A stretch of 64,000 nt of DNA from Bradyrhizobium oligotrophicum S58 (GTDB lineage Bacteria; Pseudomonadota; Alphaproteobacteria; Rhizobiales; Xanthobacteraceae), in contig NC_020453.1 in NCBI RefSeq assembly GCF_000344805.1, positions 3,505,001-3,569,000 of the forward strand, given 5' to 3'. This document shows, piece after piece, positions 39,450 to 50,504 of this stretch. Position 1 is the stretch's first letter. Each line of letters begins with the position of its first letter. The translations under genes were made by a program, and so were the position numbers. Under the pieces are notes generated by a model. The model had not been told where the DNA came from and ran no database searches. It saw nothing but the letters and a program-made list of their open reading frames with translations.

Positions 39450-40577
39450 GTGAAGCTCTTTGTCTGCCAGGCTTGCAAGAACATCCTGTATTTCGAGAAT
39501 CGCAGCTGTGGACGCTGCGGCCATCAGCTTGCCTTCATGCCGGAGCGCCACACCCTTTCGGCAATCGAGCCGGCGGACGATGGCTTTCGGACGCTCGCGG
39601 ACGGCAGGGCCGGGCGCTTCTTCTGCGCCAATGCCGAGTACGATGCCTGCAACTGGCTGCTCGAAATCGGCGAGACCGCAGGCTTCTGTCGTGCCTGCCA
39701 TCACAACGGCACCATTCCCAATCTGTCGGACCCTGCGCAGCTCGCCGGCTGGCGCGAGTTGGAGGTGGCCAAGCACCGGCTGTTCTACTCGCTGATTCGG
39801 TGGAAGCTCCCCGTGAAAACACGGCTCGAGGATCCCGAGCATGGGCTGATCTTCAATTTCCTGGCCGACGATCCCGCCGGCCAGCAGAAGGTCCTCACCG
39901 GTCACGACAACGGCCTGATCACGATCGCGCTGGCCGAGGCCGACGATTTCGAGCGCGAGCGGCGCCGGCTACAGATGGACGAGCCGTACAGGACGCTGCT
40001 CGGCCATTTCCGTCACGAGGTCGGGCATTATTTCTGGGACGTGCTGGTCCGCGATGCCGGCAAGCTCGATCAATGCCGCGCCGTGTTCGGCGACGACTCG
40101 CAGGATTACGGCGAGGCGCTGAAGCGACATTACGATCAGGGTGCCCCTGCGAACTGGCAGGACAACTACGTCTCGGCCTACGCGACCACACATCCGTGGG
40201 AGGATTTTGCCGAGACCTGGGCGCACTATCTCCACATCGTGGACACGCTGGAGATGGCGTCCGAGTTCGGCATCGAGATTGACCCGCCGGCCGATCAGAT
40301 CGGGGGACTCACGGCGCGCGTCACCTTCGATCCCTATGTGGCGGAGGATTTCGACGCCATCGTCAACGCCTGGCTGCCGTTCACCTTCGCGATGAACAGC
40401 GTGGCCCGGGCGATGGGCGCCCGCGCGCTATATCCGTTCATCCTGACCCCGCCGGTTATCGGCAAGCTCGGCTTCATCCACCAGCTGGTCCGGCAGGGCG
40501 GGCAGCAAAAATCCGCAACTCTGGCGCCCGAAAAGCCGCAGGCCGAGCCCCAGCAGGAAGAGGTCGGGGCGGCGTGA
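39450..40577 (+). CDS. Zinc-ribbon putative metallopeptidase
   Basis: 375 residues. The N-terminal zinc ribbon is CQACKN with a later CGRCG, and a second Cys/His group (FCRACHH) lies near residue 90. The metallopeptidase motif HEVGHYFW is at about 189-196 (zinc ligands His189 and His193, catalytic Glu190), with a likely third acidic ligand in WEDFAETWAHYLH. It matches the putative zinc-binding metallopeptidase family formerly called DUF2248. The substrate is unknown. The 233-base gap before it (39217-39449) holds nothing I recognise. Confidence 0.85.
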   Translation: MKLFVCQACKNILYFENRSCGRCGHQLAFMPERHTLSAIEPADDGFRTLADGRAGRFFCANAEYDACNWLLEIGETAGFCRACHHNGTIPNLSDPAQLAGWRELEVAKHRLFYSLIRWKLPVKTRLEDPEHGLIFNFLADDPAGQQKVLTGHDNGLITIALAEADDFERERRRLQMDEPYRTLLGHFRHEVGHYFWDVLVRDAGKLDQCRAVFGDDSQDYGEALKRHYDQGAPANWQDNYVSAYATTHPWEDFAETWAHYLHIVDTLEMASEFGIEIDPPADQIGGLTARVTFDPYVAEDFDAIVNAWLPFTFAMNSVARAMGARALYPFILTPPVIGKLGFIHQLVRQGGQQKSATLAPEKPQAEPQQEEVGAA

Positions 40578-40617
40578 TCCGCCTTGACTCGAGAGAACAT
40601 AAAGTGAACATGGCGGT

Positions 40618-40878
40618 GTGACCGGAGCGAAGGACTGCCATCACGCCATGCCGTCTGAGCCGCAAGCCAAATCCGGTGCGAAGTCCGGTGCTCAAGCCGC
40701 GGACTGCGCGTTGGACGCCGCCATGGACGAAGCCATTGCCGCCTGCGGCGGCGATCTGCGTGCGACCATTCGCGCCCTTATTGTTGCAAACGATTATCTC
40801 GAAACCGAGGTCACCGAGCTGATGAAGGCGGTCTCGCGCGCCTATGCCCGCGGACGTTTCCACAGCTATTCCGGCTGA
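40618..40878 (+). CDS. Small conserved protein, function unknown
   Basis: 86 residues from the GTG at 40618; the ATG at 40648 is an alternative. Seen: AMDEAIAACGGDLRATIRALIVANDYLETEV followed by a helix ending AYARGRFHSYSG. It is soluble and helical. From memory this resembles small proteins common across Bradyrhizobiaceae with no assigned function. It precedes pccA on the same strand by 160 bases. Confidence 0.65.
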   Translation: MTGAKDCHHAMPSEPQAKSGAKSGAQAADCALDAAMDEAIAACGGDLRATIRALIVANDYLETEVTELMKAVSRAYARGRFHSYSG

Positions 40879-41038
40879 CGGGAGAGCTGGTCTTTGGCAT
40901 GCCTGCGAGATGCGCAGGGATCGCGCCGACAGTTCGGGTTGCGCGCGGCCGATTTTGCTATAGACGAACCGGTCAAGCTTGCGGCCTTTGCGCCTGCGCC
41001 GCCAGCGGGGAGCCCGCCCAAAGGTATCAAGAAAAAAC

Positions 41039-43054
<2,016 letters not shown>

Positions 43055-43066
43055 TAAGTCTAACCG

Positions 43067-43150
43067 CCGTCATTGCGAGCGCAGCGAAGCAATCCAGGGC
43101 TCGGCAGGAGACTCTGGATTGTTCGTCGCTTCGCTCCTCGCAATGACGGA
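43067..43150. repeat. Palindromic intergenic repeat
   Basis: Inverted arms begin CCGTCATTGCGAGCG and end CGCTCCTCGCAATGACGG, with an inner AGCAATCCAG/CTGGATTGTT pairing. This is the dispersed palindrome type found between genes in Bradyrhizobium, and the inner core matches 7592-7643. It occupies almost the whole gap between pccA and the lyase gene. Confidence 0.9.
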
Positions 43151-43162
43151 GAGAGGTAGCGC

Positions 43163-44032
43163 GTGATGACGTTCCGTACTCGCCGAGAAGCGCTCCGCAC
43201 TATCCTCGCCGGAGATCGCTGCATCCACCCGGGCTCGGTGTACGACGCGATCTCGATCCGGATCGCCGAGGATCTTGGCTTTCCGCTCGGCATGTTCGGC
43301 GGCTCGGCTGCCTCGCTTGCCGTGCTCGGCGATCCCGACATCGCGCTGATCACCTTGACCGAGTTGGCCGAGCAGATGCGGCGGATGTCGCGTGCGGCAG
43401 CGTTGCCGGTGCTGGTCGATGCAGATCACGGCTACGGCAACGCGATGAACGTGCGCCGCACGGTGCAGGAGTTGGAAGCGGCCGGCGCCGCCGGTCTCAC
43501 CATCGAGGATACGCTGCTGCCGCAGGCCTTCGGCGAATCGAAGCCGCAGCTGATCTCGCTTGCTGAAGGTGTCGGCAAGGTGAAGGCCGCGCTCGACGGC
43601 CGGGGCGATCCCGCGCTGGTCATCCTGGGACGGACGGGTGCCCTCTCGATCACCTCGCTCGATGATGCGATTGCGCGGGCGAGGGCGTATGAGGCCTGCG
43701 GCGTCGACGGGCTGTTCTTCACCGGCATCACATCGCGCGATCAACTCGATTCGATTGCTGCCGCGACGACATTGCCGATCGTGCTTGGTGGCGCGCCCGA
43801 GGAGATGTCGGATCTCGTTTATCTCGCGTCGCGCCGCGTCCGCGTCGCGCTGCAGGGCCACGCACCGATCGCCGCAGCGACGCAGGCCGTCTATGAGACG
43901 CTGAAGGCGCTGCGCGACGGCGCCTCGCCGAAGCAGCTCAAGGGTCTGCCGTCGGCCGAGCTGACCGCGCGCGTGATGCGTGATAGCGATGTGAAGACAC
44001 GCCTGCGCGCGTTTCTGGGGCTCGGATCATGA
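43163..44032 (+). CDS. Oxaloacetate decarboxylase-like enzyme (isocitrate lyase/PEP mutase superfamily)
   Basis: 289 residues; GTG-ATG at 43163/43166 preceded by GAGAGG. Superfamily features are [19 protein letters not shown] near the N-terminus, the metal site Asp-x-Asp in [18 protein letters not shown], and IEDTLLP. The pattern resembles the oxaloacetate decarboxylase group (PA4872-like) rather than isocitrate lyase, which has a KKCGH loop that is absent here. It overlaps the acylphosphatase gene by 4 bases. Confidence 0.85.
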   Translation: MMTFRTRREALRTILAGDRCIHPGSVYDAISIRIAEDLGFPLGMFGGSAASLAVLGDPDIALITLTELAEQMRRMSRAAALPVLVDADHGYGNAMNVRRTVQELEAAGAAGLTIEDTLLPQAFGESKPQLISLAEGVGKVKAALDGRGDPALVILGRTGALSITSLDDAIARARAYEACGVDGLFFTGITSRDQLDSIAAATTLPIVLGGAPEEMSDLVYLASRRVRVALQGHAPIAAATQAVYETLKALRDGASPKQLKGLPSAELTARVMRDSDVKTRLRAFLGLGS

Positions 44033-44331
44033 CCGATCGCGCCATCGTCCACGTCACGGTCCGCGGCCGCGTCCAGGGCGTCGGCTATCGCGCCTGGGTC
44101 GAGGACCAGGCCATCCTCAACGGCCTCGACGGCTGGGTGCGCAACCGCAGCGACGGCAGCGTCGAAGCGCTGTTCGAAGGTCCTTCGGACGATGTCGCCG
44201 CCATGGTGGCGGCCTGCCGCATGGGACCGCCGTCGGCGCGCGTCGATGCCGTGACGGCAAACCCCGCGACATCAGATCAGCTCAAGCCGCGCCAGCCGGG
44301 CGGGACGTTCTCCGTGTTGCCGACGCTGTAG
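44029..44331 (+). CDS. acyP: Acylphosphatase
   Basis: 100 residues, the normal length. The [18 protein letters not shown] phosphate-binding loop holds the catalytic Arg, and [17 protein letters not shown] holds the catalytic Asn. It hydrolyses carboxyl phosphates such as acetyl phosphate. The ATGA overlap with the preceding lyase gene makes them co-translated. Confidence 0.94.
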   Translation: MTDRAIVHVTVRGRVQGVGYRAWVEDQAILNGLDGWVRNRSDGSVEALFEGPSDDVAAMVAACRMGPPSARVDAVTANPATSDQLKPRQPGGTFSVLPTL

Positions 44332-44353
44332 CGATACGACGCGAGACCGCCGG

Positions 44354-45163
44354 TCACCTCGCCGAGATCACCAGCGCCTGGATCCGGCCCTCGATCGGTC
44401 CACCGCCGAACCGGCGCGCCAGCGCGTCCGCAGCCGCCTGGGTCACGGCCGCGAGGCCGGGCGTGCCGCGCGCTTCGATCTCGCCGCGCATCGGCGTGCC
44501 CTGGCAGAATGCCGTGGCCGGGTCCTGCGGCGACGCCGCGCGGCTGCGATGCGTGACCGTCTCGATCGCGATATCCGTGAAGCCCGCTGCGATCAGATCG
44601 GCCTCGATCCGTCCGGAATCGTAATAGCCGTGCGGAGTCCGGGTGAAGAACTGCGGCGGGCTTTCGGGGAAGACCTGCTGCAGCGTCTCGTGCACCACGT
44701 GAGGGAAGTCGTTCTCCTCGATCCGGTCCCAGACGTTGAAGACGAAACGTCCTCCAGGCCTCAGCACACGGCGGGCCTCCGCATAACCCTTGACGCGATC
44801 GGGAAAGAACATCGCGCCGAACTGACATGCGACGGCATCGAAGCTCGCATCGGCAAAGGGCAGGGCCAGTGCATCGGCCTGCTGAAATGCGATGCGGCTC
44901 TCAGCAGCCAGATGCCTCTTCGCCTGTGCGAGCATCGGCTCGTTGAGGTCGGTGGCGGTGATCCGGACCTCCGGCGGCAGCTGCGCATGCAGGGCTCGCG
45001 TGACCACGCCGGTGCCCGCCGCCGTCTCCAGCACGTCGCGTGGCTGGTGAGCCGTGATGCGCCGCGCAAGGTCCTGCGCATACGGCACGAAGATCAAGGG
45101 GACCAACAGCTGATCGTAGATCTGCGGGATCGATCCGGTGAAGGCCTTGTCGGATGCCGTCAT
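44354..45163 (-). CDS. SAM-dependent methyltransferase (class I)
   Basis: 269 residues from the ATG at 45163, with AGGAG 6 bases upstream; the reading frame extends far upstream but is only a shadow of the opposite genes. Motif I is VLETAAGTGVVTRAL and motif II about ADALALPFADASFDAVACQFG, of the UbiE/Coq5 style. It probably methylates a small molecule. It is divergent from the GbsR/MarR regulator, and the operator palindrome at 45305 may control both. Confidence 0.87.
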   Translation of the reverse strand: MTASDKAFTGSIPQIYDQLLVPLIFVPYAQDLARRITAHQPRDVLETAAGTGVVTRALHAQLPPEVRITATDLNEPMLAQAKRHLAAESRIAFQQADALALPFADASFDAVACQFGAMFFPDRVKGYAEARRVLRPGGRFVFNVWDRIEENDFPHVVHETLQQVFPESPPQFFTRTPHGYYDSGRIEADLIAAGFTDIAIETVTHRSRAASPQDPATAFCQGTPMRGEIEARGTPGLAAVTQAAADALARRFGGGPIEGRIQALVISAR

Positions 45164-45278
45164 GGCTTGCTCCTGTTGCAGGTGGGGCAGGCGGGGATCA
45201 GGCGGTCTCGCCGCGCGCAAGATGTGCGCCGTCAACATCCGTCTTGCGGGCCGCCCGCCCGGTTCAAATACGGGGCTC

Positions 45279-45307
45279 TTGACATTCGCTCTCGGCGGTC
45301 TGATATT
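45279..45307 (+). promoter_or_regulatory. Putative sigma-70 promoter of the GbsR/MarR regulator operon
   Basis: A perfect -35 TTGACA (45279-45284) is followed after 17 bases by GATATT (45302-45307, 4 of 6 matches to TATAAT). Initiation 6-8 bases downstream would fall at the A of the ATG at 45314, implying a leaderless mRNA. No Shine-Dalgarno sequence is present, which is consistent with that. Confidence 0.6.
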
Positions 45308-45324
45308 TCTGTCATGACAGAAAT
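45305..45324. promoter_or_regulatory. Perfect 20-bp palindrome, likely autoregulatory operator
   Basis: ATTTCTGTCATGACAGAAAT is an exact palindrome that includes the ATG of the GbsR/MarR gene in its centre and abuts the predicted -10. A dimeric winged-helix regulator bound here would block both initiation and early elongation. It is inferred to be the site of the gene product starting inside it. Confidence 0.75.
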
Positions 45325-45883
45325 AAAAGGCACCAGGAAGCTTCCTCCCGCCGTCGAGCGCTTCATCCTCAATTGGGGCGACATGGGCGATCAGTGGGGT
45401 GTCAACCGCTCGGTGAGCCAGATCCACGGGCTGCTGTATCTCGCGGAGAAGCCGATGACGGCGGAGGACATCGCCGACACGCTCGGCATGGCGCGCTCCA
45501 ACGTCTCGAACTCGCTGAAGGAGCTGCTCGCCTGGGACCTGATCCGGCGCGTGCCGATCCTCGGCGACCGCCGCGATCATTTCGAGGCCGAGACCGACAT
45601 CTGGGAGGTGGCGCAGCGGATCGCGGCCGGCCGCAAGGAACGCGAGATCGATCCGGCGATCGCGGCGCTGCGCGCCTGCGTTGCGGAGGCGACCGGCGAT
45701 CCCGCAATCAGCGTGGTCGCAGCCAAGCGTCTGAAAGACATGCTGGCCTTCACCGAGCTGGTCGACCGCTGGTACGTGCAGATGCTGAAGGTGCCGCGGC
45801 CACGTCTCGTCGCGCTGATCAAGCTCGGCGAGAAGATCGCAAATCTGCTGCCGTCGGGAAAGTCCAGATCCGGCAGCGCGTAG
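45314..45883 (+). CDS. GbsR/MarR-family transcriptional regulator
   Basis: 189 residues from the ATG at 45314. The winged helix-turn-helix (about 30-95) contains KPMTAEDIADTLGMARSNVSNSLKELLAWDLI and a basic wing (GDRRDHFEAE). The GbsR-type C-terminal part includes KRLKDMLAFTELVDRW. It is probably a repressor of its own operon and perhaps of the divergent methyltransferase gene. The DUF4166 gene starts 16 bases downstream. Confidence 0.88.
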   Translation: MTEIKGTRKLPPAVERFILNWGDMGDQWGVNRSVSQIHGLLYLAEKPMTAEDIADTLGMARSNVSNSLKELLAWDLIRRVPILGDRRDHFEAETDIWEVAQRIAAGRKEREIDPAIAALRACVAEATGDPAISVVAAKRLKDMLAFTELVDRWYVQMLKVPRPRLVALIKLGEKIANLLPSGKSRSGSA

Positions 45884-45899
45884 ATGAGTGGAGGGCGTC

Positions 45900-46559
45900 A
45901 TGGTGACCATGCGACATCTCGGACTTTCGACGCCCTCCAACGCCCGGCTTCATGATGATCACAGGTTTCGTGCGCTGCTGTCCGCCGAGGACTGGGGGCG
46001 ACTGCCGGTGTCGATCTGGCGCCGCTTCTCCAAGCGCCTCGCCGATGGCGCCACCGTCGTCTATGTCGGCGAGGTCGATCAGGCCGAGACCAGCCGCGCC
46101 GGCTTCTGGTTCTCGCATCTGGCGCGGTTGATCGGCGGCCCGCTGCCGACGCGCGCCGACATCGGCGTGCCGATGATCGTCGCAGTGACGGAGGACGCAG
46201 CGAGCGGCGGCCAGATCTGGACGCGCATCTGCGGACGACCGCATGGCTTCCCGCAGGTGATCCATTCCGCCAAGCGCTTCGCCGGTCCCACGGGGCTCGA
46301 GGAATATCTCGGCTGGGGCCTCAGCATGAGCCTGCGCGTCGGCGTCGCCGATGGCGCGCTTCATTTCCATAGCGCCGGCTACACGTTCGACTTCGCCGGA
46401 CGACGCTGGGCGCTGCCGGAATGGCTCACGCCCGGCGATCTCACCGTCACCCATTCCGATCTCGGCAGCGGCGCTTTTCGCTTCTCGCTCGAGATCGTCC
46501 ATCCGCGCTTCGGGCGCATCATCCGTCAGAGCGCAATATTCCGGGAGTCCACACCATGA
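45900..46559 (+). CDS. DUF4166 domain protein
   Basis: 219 residues from the ATG at 45900, with GGAGG 5 bases upstream; an ATG at 45888 is less well placed. It spans the DUF4166 pattern: WRRFSKRLADGATVVYVGEV, GVPMIVAVTE, ARRFAGP-like KRFAGPTGLEE, and the C-terminal FSLEIVHPRFG. Its function is unknown; DUF4166 is often attached to or beside SDR epimerases, as here. It overlaps the next gene by 4 bases. Confidence 0.85.
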   Translation: MVTMRHLGLSTPSNARLHDDHRFRALLSAEDWGRLPVSIWRRFSKRLADGATVVYVGEVDQAETSRAGFWFSHLARLIGGPLPTRADIGVPMIVAVTEDAASGGQIWTRICGRPHGFPQVIHSAKRFAGPTGLEEYLGWGLSMSLRVGVADGALHFHSAGYTFDFAGRRWALPEWLTPGDLTVTHSDLGSGAFRFSLEIVHPRFGRIIRQSAIFRESTP

Positions 46560-47992
46560 CGCCGTTGCTCTGGTCCCTGATTGCGCTTCAGATCGTGATG
46601 GGCGTGTTCGACACCTTCTATCACCATGAGTTCACCGAGCGCCTGGCCTGGCGTCCGTCACAGCGGGGCGAGCTCAAGCTGCACGGTGTCCGCAACGTGC
46701 TCTATGCGCTGCTGTTCGTCGTGCTCGGCTGGTGCGAGGTGCATGGACTGTTCGCGATCCTTGTGCTCGCCGTGCTCGTAGCCGAGATCGGCATCACCTT
46801 GACCGATTTCGTCGAGGAGGATCTGACGCGCAAGCTGCCGCCGAGCGAACGCATCAATCACACGCTGCTCGCCATCAATTACGGCGCCATCCTGATGCTG
46901 CTGGTGCCGCTGCTGATCGACTGGGCGACGCGGCCTTCCGCGATCGTGCCGGCCTATGCCGGCGTGCTGAGCTGGATTGCTGCTGCCGCCGCGGTCGGGG
47001 CTGCGCTGTGCGGCCTGCGCGACTTCGCCGCGGCACGGCGCCTTGCGCGGATGTCGCAGCCGGATGCTGCCGCACTGGTCGGGGCGCTGCCGCCGGCGCA
47101 GACCATTCTCATCACCGGTGCGACCGGCTTCATTGGCGCGCGGCTGGCGGCTGGTCTCACCGCGGCCGGCCATCACGTCGTTGCCCTGGTGCGCGACCCG
47201 GCCAAGGCGGCCATGTTGCCGGCGCCGCTGACCATGATCACGAGTCTGGATCAGCTCGCCTCCGACACCCGCATCGACGCGATCGTCAATCTCGCGGGCG
47301 AGCCGATCGGCAACGCGCCGTGGACTGCGGCCAAGCGCGCGACGATCCTGCAATCCCGGCTGGCCACGACAGAGGCCGTCCTATCGCTGATTGCGCGGCT
47401 CGACCGCAAGCCGAAGGTGTTGGTCAACGGCTCGGCGATCGGCTGGTACGGCCTGTGGCAGGACCAGCCGCTGACCGAATCGGCTAAGTCGCATGCCTGC
47501 TTCAGCCATGACCTCTGCGAGGCGTGGGAGCAGGCGGCGCGTCGTGCCGAGGCCCATGGTGTGCGCGTCGCGCTGCTGCGCATCGGCCTCGTGGTCGGCC
47601 GCGACGGCGGCTTCCTGTCGCGCATGCTGACGCCGTTCGAGTTCGGCCTGGGTGGCCCGTTCGGCTCCGGCCTGCAATGGATGTCGTGGATCGAGTGCGA
47701 CGATCTCGTCCGGCTGATCGCGCATGTGATCGCGACCGACGCCATCACCGGGCCGGTCAATGCGACGGCGCCGCTGCCGGTGCGCAATCTCGCCTTCGCC
47801 GCCGAGCTCGCGCGCTGCCTGCGCCGTCCGGCGCTGCTGCGCGTTCCCGCGGGCCTGCTGCGCCGGATCGGCGGCGACTTCGCCGAGGAGCTTCTACTCG
47901 GCGGCCAGCGCGTGGTGCCGAACAAGGCGCTGTCGAGCGGCTTCGTGTTCCGGCATCAGAGCCTGCGCAGCGCGCTGGAAGAGATCCTCTGA
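46556..47992 (+). CDS. TIGR01777-type SDR epimerase with N-terminal membrane domain
   Basis: 478 residues from the ATG at 46556, 4-base overlap with the DUF4166 gene. Four hydrophobic helices (about 1-165) carry TFYHHEFTERLAW with His residues at the membrane edge. Then comes an atypical extended SDR domain with GATGFIGARLAAGL (about 184) and NGSAIGWYG. The C-terminal DUF1731-like tail ends SSGFVFRHQSLRSALEEIL. Substrate unknown; the fusion implies membrane attachment. The operon comprises regulator, DUF4166 and this gene. Confidence 0.9.
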   Translation: MTPLLWSLIALQIVMGVFDTFYHHEFTERLAWRPSQRGELKLHGVRNVLYALLFVVLGWCEVHGLFAILVLAVLVAEIGITLTDFVEEDLTRKLPPSERINHTLLAINYGAILMLLVPLLIDWATRPSAIVPAYAGVLSWIAAAAAVGAALCGLRDFAAARRLARMSQPDAAALVGALPPAQTILITGATGFIGARLAAGLTAAGHHVVALVRDPAKAAMLPAPLTMITSLDQLASDTRIDAIVNLAGEPIGNAPWTAAKRATILQSRLATTEAVLSLIARLDRKPKVLVNGSAIGWYGLWQDQPLTESAKSHACFSHDLCEAWEQAARRAEAHGVRVALLRIGLVVGRDGGFLSRMLTPFEFGLGGPFGSGLQWMSWIECDDLVRLIAHVIATDAITGPVNATAPLPVRNLAFAAELARCLRRPALLRVPAGLLRRIGGDFAEELLLGGQRVVPNKALSSGFVFRHQSLRSALEEIL

Positions 47993-48010
47993 GCAGTCGT
48001 TCAATGCGCC

Positions 48011-49054
48011 CTACGATCTCTCGGCCCGCGCCATCGTCACCGACGGCAGCTCACCGAACGTGGCGCGGTAGTAGCGGGCGAAGTGTCCGGCATTGGCGAA
48101 GTTGCAGGCGGCGGCCGCCGCCGCCACGGTGACGGCCGGATCGCCGGAGCGCAGCATCTCGTGGGCGCGGCGCAGGCGCACGGATTTGGCAAACGCCATC
48201 GGCGAATAGCCGCGCACGCGCTCGAAGACGCGGAAGATCGAGCGCACGCTGACGCCGGCCTCGCGTGCGAGGCGCTCGATCGTGATCGGCTCGCGCCAAT
48301 TGGCCTCGATATAGTCCTCGAGCCGCTTGACCAGGCCGAAATCCGGCATCGGCGCGGGATCGAGGAGCATGTCGCGCAAGCGATGCCGGCTGGCGCAGAG
48401 GAAGGCGACGTGGACCGCATCCTCGAGCTCGCGGTAGACCGCAGCCGGAAAGGCGGCATCCTGCTCGTTGAGTTGGGTCGTCAGGAAATCGAGCAGCCGC
48501 AGCAGGCTGCGGGCCTGGGGATCGGCGGCCGGAACGGCGGGATCGATCGCGTAATCGGCGCGTGGCTGCACGCCGACCAGCGCCGTCAGCCGCTGCCGCA
48601 GCACCTGCGGATCGAGCCGCAGCGTGAGCCGCCGATGACCACCCTGGCAGGCCATCTGCCAGGGGACTCCAGCCGGCGCCACGGCGAACTGCTGCTCGCT
48701 GACATCGGTCGCCTCGCCACGGGCGCAACTGACCGCGCGTCCCTTCATGGCGATCTGCACCCTCATGTAATCCGCCGCCCGGTGGTCGGAGACCATGTCG
48801 CAGGTCGTGGTGCCGAAAGCGAGGCCGATCGTCTCCAGCTCGATCAGGTTGACGATCGCCTCGAAGCGTTCGGCATGGCGAAAGTCGATGCGCTCGGCGC
48901 CGAGCCGGCGGCTCGCGAGGTCGCGCAGGACTTCGGCGTTGGAGGTTCGGATCAGAGCATAGCGGTGCAACGGCTCGAGGCCGATCGAGCCCGTCGTGGG
49001 GCCCGGCTTGGGTGAAGCGCCGACGATGTCGGCTGCGGTCAAGAGACGGTTCAA
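48011..49054 (-). CDS. AraC-family transcriptional regulator
   Basis: 347 residues. The N-terminal sensing domain (about 1-215) is of the AraC_binding_2/EutR type. The C-terminal double helix-turn-helix is at about 245-340 (ERLAREAGVSVRSIFRVFERVRGYSPMAF and NFANAGHFARYYRATFGELPS). No obvious target is adjacent; the epimerase gene converges 18 bases away. Confidence 0.9.
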   Translation of the reverse strand: MNRLLTAADIVGASPKPGPTTGSIGLEPLHRYALIRTSNAEVLRDLASRRLGAERIDFRHAERFEAIVNLIELETIGLAFGTTTCDMVSDHRAADYMRVQIAMKGRAVSCARGEATDVSEQQFAVAPAGVPWQMACQGGHRRLTLRLDPQVLRQRLTALVGVQPRADYAIDPAVPAADPQARSLLRLLDFLTTQLNEQDAAFPAAVYRELEDAVHVAFLCASRHRLRDMLLDPAPMPDFGLVKRLEDYIEANWREPITIERLAREAGVSVRSIFRVFERVRGYSPMAFAKSVRLRRAHEMLRSGDPAVTVAAAAAACNFANAGHFARYYRATFGELPSVTMARAERS

Positions 49055-49113
49055 GCCGATGCTCCTGAGCTCTGGTCGTTAACATATGCTACATGAGGTT
49101 CCGTCGCCGTCAA

Positions 49114-49971
49114 TTACTTCGGCGCCAATGCGCCTCGGAATGCTGCGGCCAATGTGCGCAACGCTGCGCGCTTGGCAGCGTCACCGACCTTGGCATGAAG
49201 GATGACCTTCGATCGTCCGAGCTTCGGCAGGCCGAGGCTCGGCCCGACATCGACGAGCCCGCTTGGCGCGATTCGCCGGGCTAGCGGCGCGATCGCGAGG
49301 CCGGCCTGCGCGGCGGCAACGACTGCCGCGACGCCGCCGCCGACGAAGGCCTCGAGGAAGGGCGACTTGGCCTTGTCGAGGGCGCGGACCGCGATCGCGC
49401 GCACGCCGCAAGGCGCCGCCAATGTCGCGAGCGGCAGCGGCCCGCCTGCAGGCGCGCGAAAGCGCGGGCTCGCGAACCAGCCGAATGCGTCCTCAGTCAA
49501 GGTCTCGCCGCCGCGACGGGAAGCCTCCTGCCGCACGATGACGGCATCGAGCTGGCCCGCATCATAGAGGTCGAGCAGGTCGCGCGAGAACCCGATGCCG
49601 ACCGACAGCACGAGATCCGACGTGATGGCCTGGAGCTGTTGCAGCATCGGCACCAGCTCGGGGCCGGCGGCATGGTCGCTGATCCCCAGCGACAGCCGCG
49701 CGCGGATGCGGGTCGTTCCGGCGAGCGCGTGATCATGCGCGGCTACGAGCGCACGGGCATTCTCCAGGAAAGCCGCGCCATCCGCCGTCAGGCGGACCGC
49801 CCGCGGCGAGCGCTCCAGGAGGCGCTTTCCGAACGCGGCTTCCAGCCGCTGCAGCTTCAGGCTGACGGCGGCCTGCGTCGTGCCCAGCACCGCGGCTGAC
49901 CGCGTGAAGCTCTGCAGCTCGGAGACCAGAAGGAAGGCACGGACCGCGGAAATGTCGAGGGTCTGCTTCAT
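49114..49971 (-). CDS. LysR-family transcriptional regulator
   Basis: 285 residues: winged helix-turn-helix (1-65, with FTRSAAVLGTTQAAVSLKLQRLE) and a periplasmic-binding-like co-inducer domain. It is divergent from the tautomerase gene across 111 bases, the usual LysR arrangement, so the tautomerase gene is the likely target. TACAGAA occurs twice in that gap, at about 49974 and 50009. Confidence 0.92.
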   Translation of the reverse strand: MKQTLDISAVRAFLLVSELQSFTRSAAVLGTTQAAVSLKLQRLEAAFGKRLLERSPRAVRLTADGAAFLENARALVAAHDHALAGTTRIRARLSLGISDHAAGPELVPMLQQLQAITSDLVLSVGIGFSRDLLDLYDAGQLDAVIVRQEASRRGGETLTEDAFGWFASPRFRAPAGGPLPLATLAAPCGVRAIAVRALDKAKSPFLEAFVGGGVAAVVAAAQAGLAIAPLARRIAPSGLVDVGPSLGLPKLGRSKVILHAKVGDAAKRAALRTLAAAFRGALAPK

Positions 49972-50082
49972 TACAGAATCTTATCACTGATATCTGTGGC
50001 GATAGCATACAGAAATGATGGGGAAAGCGCTAGGTTCTGGATCACCGGCGGCGCCGCCGCCATTCAACCGGAAGACTCCATC

Positions 50083-50502
50083 ATGCCGCTCATCGCCATC
50101 ACCTACGCCAGCCAGCGCCGCTCGCCGTCGCTGAAGAAGGAAATCGCCGACACCATCACCGATCTCACCGCGCGCATTCTGCGCAAGGATCCGAAGGTCA
50201 CCGCCGTCATCGTCTCGGAAGCCGATGCGGCGAACTGGTTCGCCGGCGGCGCCTCGCTCGCCGAGCAGGGGCTCGCCAGCTATTGGATCGACGTCCATGT
50301 CAGCGACGGCACCAACACCAAGGACGAGAAGGCCGCCTATCTCGCGGCGGTGTTCGCGCGCATGGCCGAGCTGATCGGCCCGCTGCACAACGAGACCTAT
50401 CTGCATGTCGACGAGGTCAAGGCGGATGCCTACGGATTGAGCCAGGAGCGCCGCTACGTCGCCGCGCAGCTCGGGGCATCACCGCAGCGGAGCGCCGCCT
50501 GA
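50083..50502 (+). CDS. 4-oxalocrotonate tautomerase-family protein
   Basis: 139 residues from the ATG at 50083, chosen so that Pro follows the initiator Met (MPLIAITYAS), since Pro1 is the catalytic base of this superfamily. It is longer than canonical 62-residue tautomerases and probably carries a second related half (EKAAYLAAVFARMAELIGPLHNETYLHVDEV). The substrate is unknown. It is divergent from a LysR regulator. Confidence 0.85.
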   Translation: MPLIAITYASQRRSPSLKKEIADTITDLTARILRKDPKVTAVIVSEADAANWFAGGASLAEQGLASYWIDVHVSDGTNTKDEKAAYLAAVFARMAELIGPLHNETYLHVDEVKADAYGLSQERRYVAAQLGASPQRSAA

Positions 50503-50504
50503 GC

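Noticed and set aside
37690..39453. 587-residue plus-strand frame opposite the PAS hybrid kinase
   Set aside because: Antisense shadow with repetitive Ala/Asp/Arg composition.
45164..45940. Upstream extension of the methyltransferase reading frame
   Set aside because: It runs through the divergent regulator gene and lacks methyltransferase-like sequence; the ATG at 45163 has a good AGGAG.
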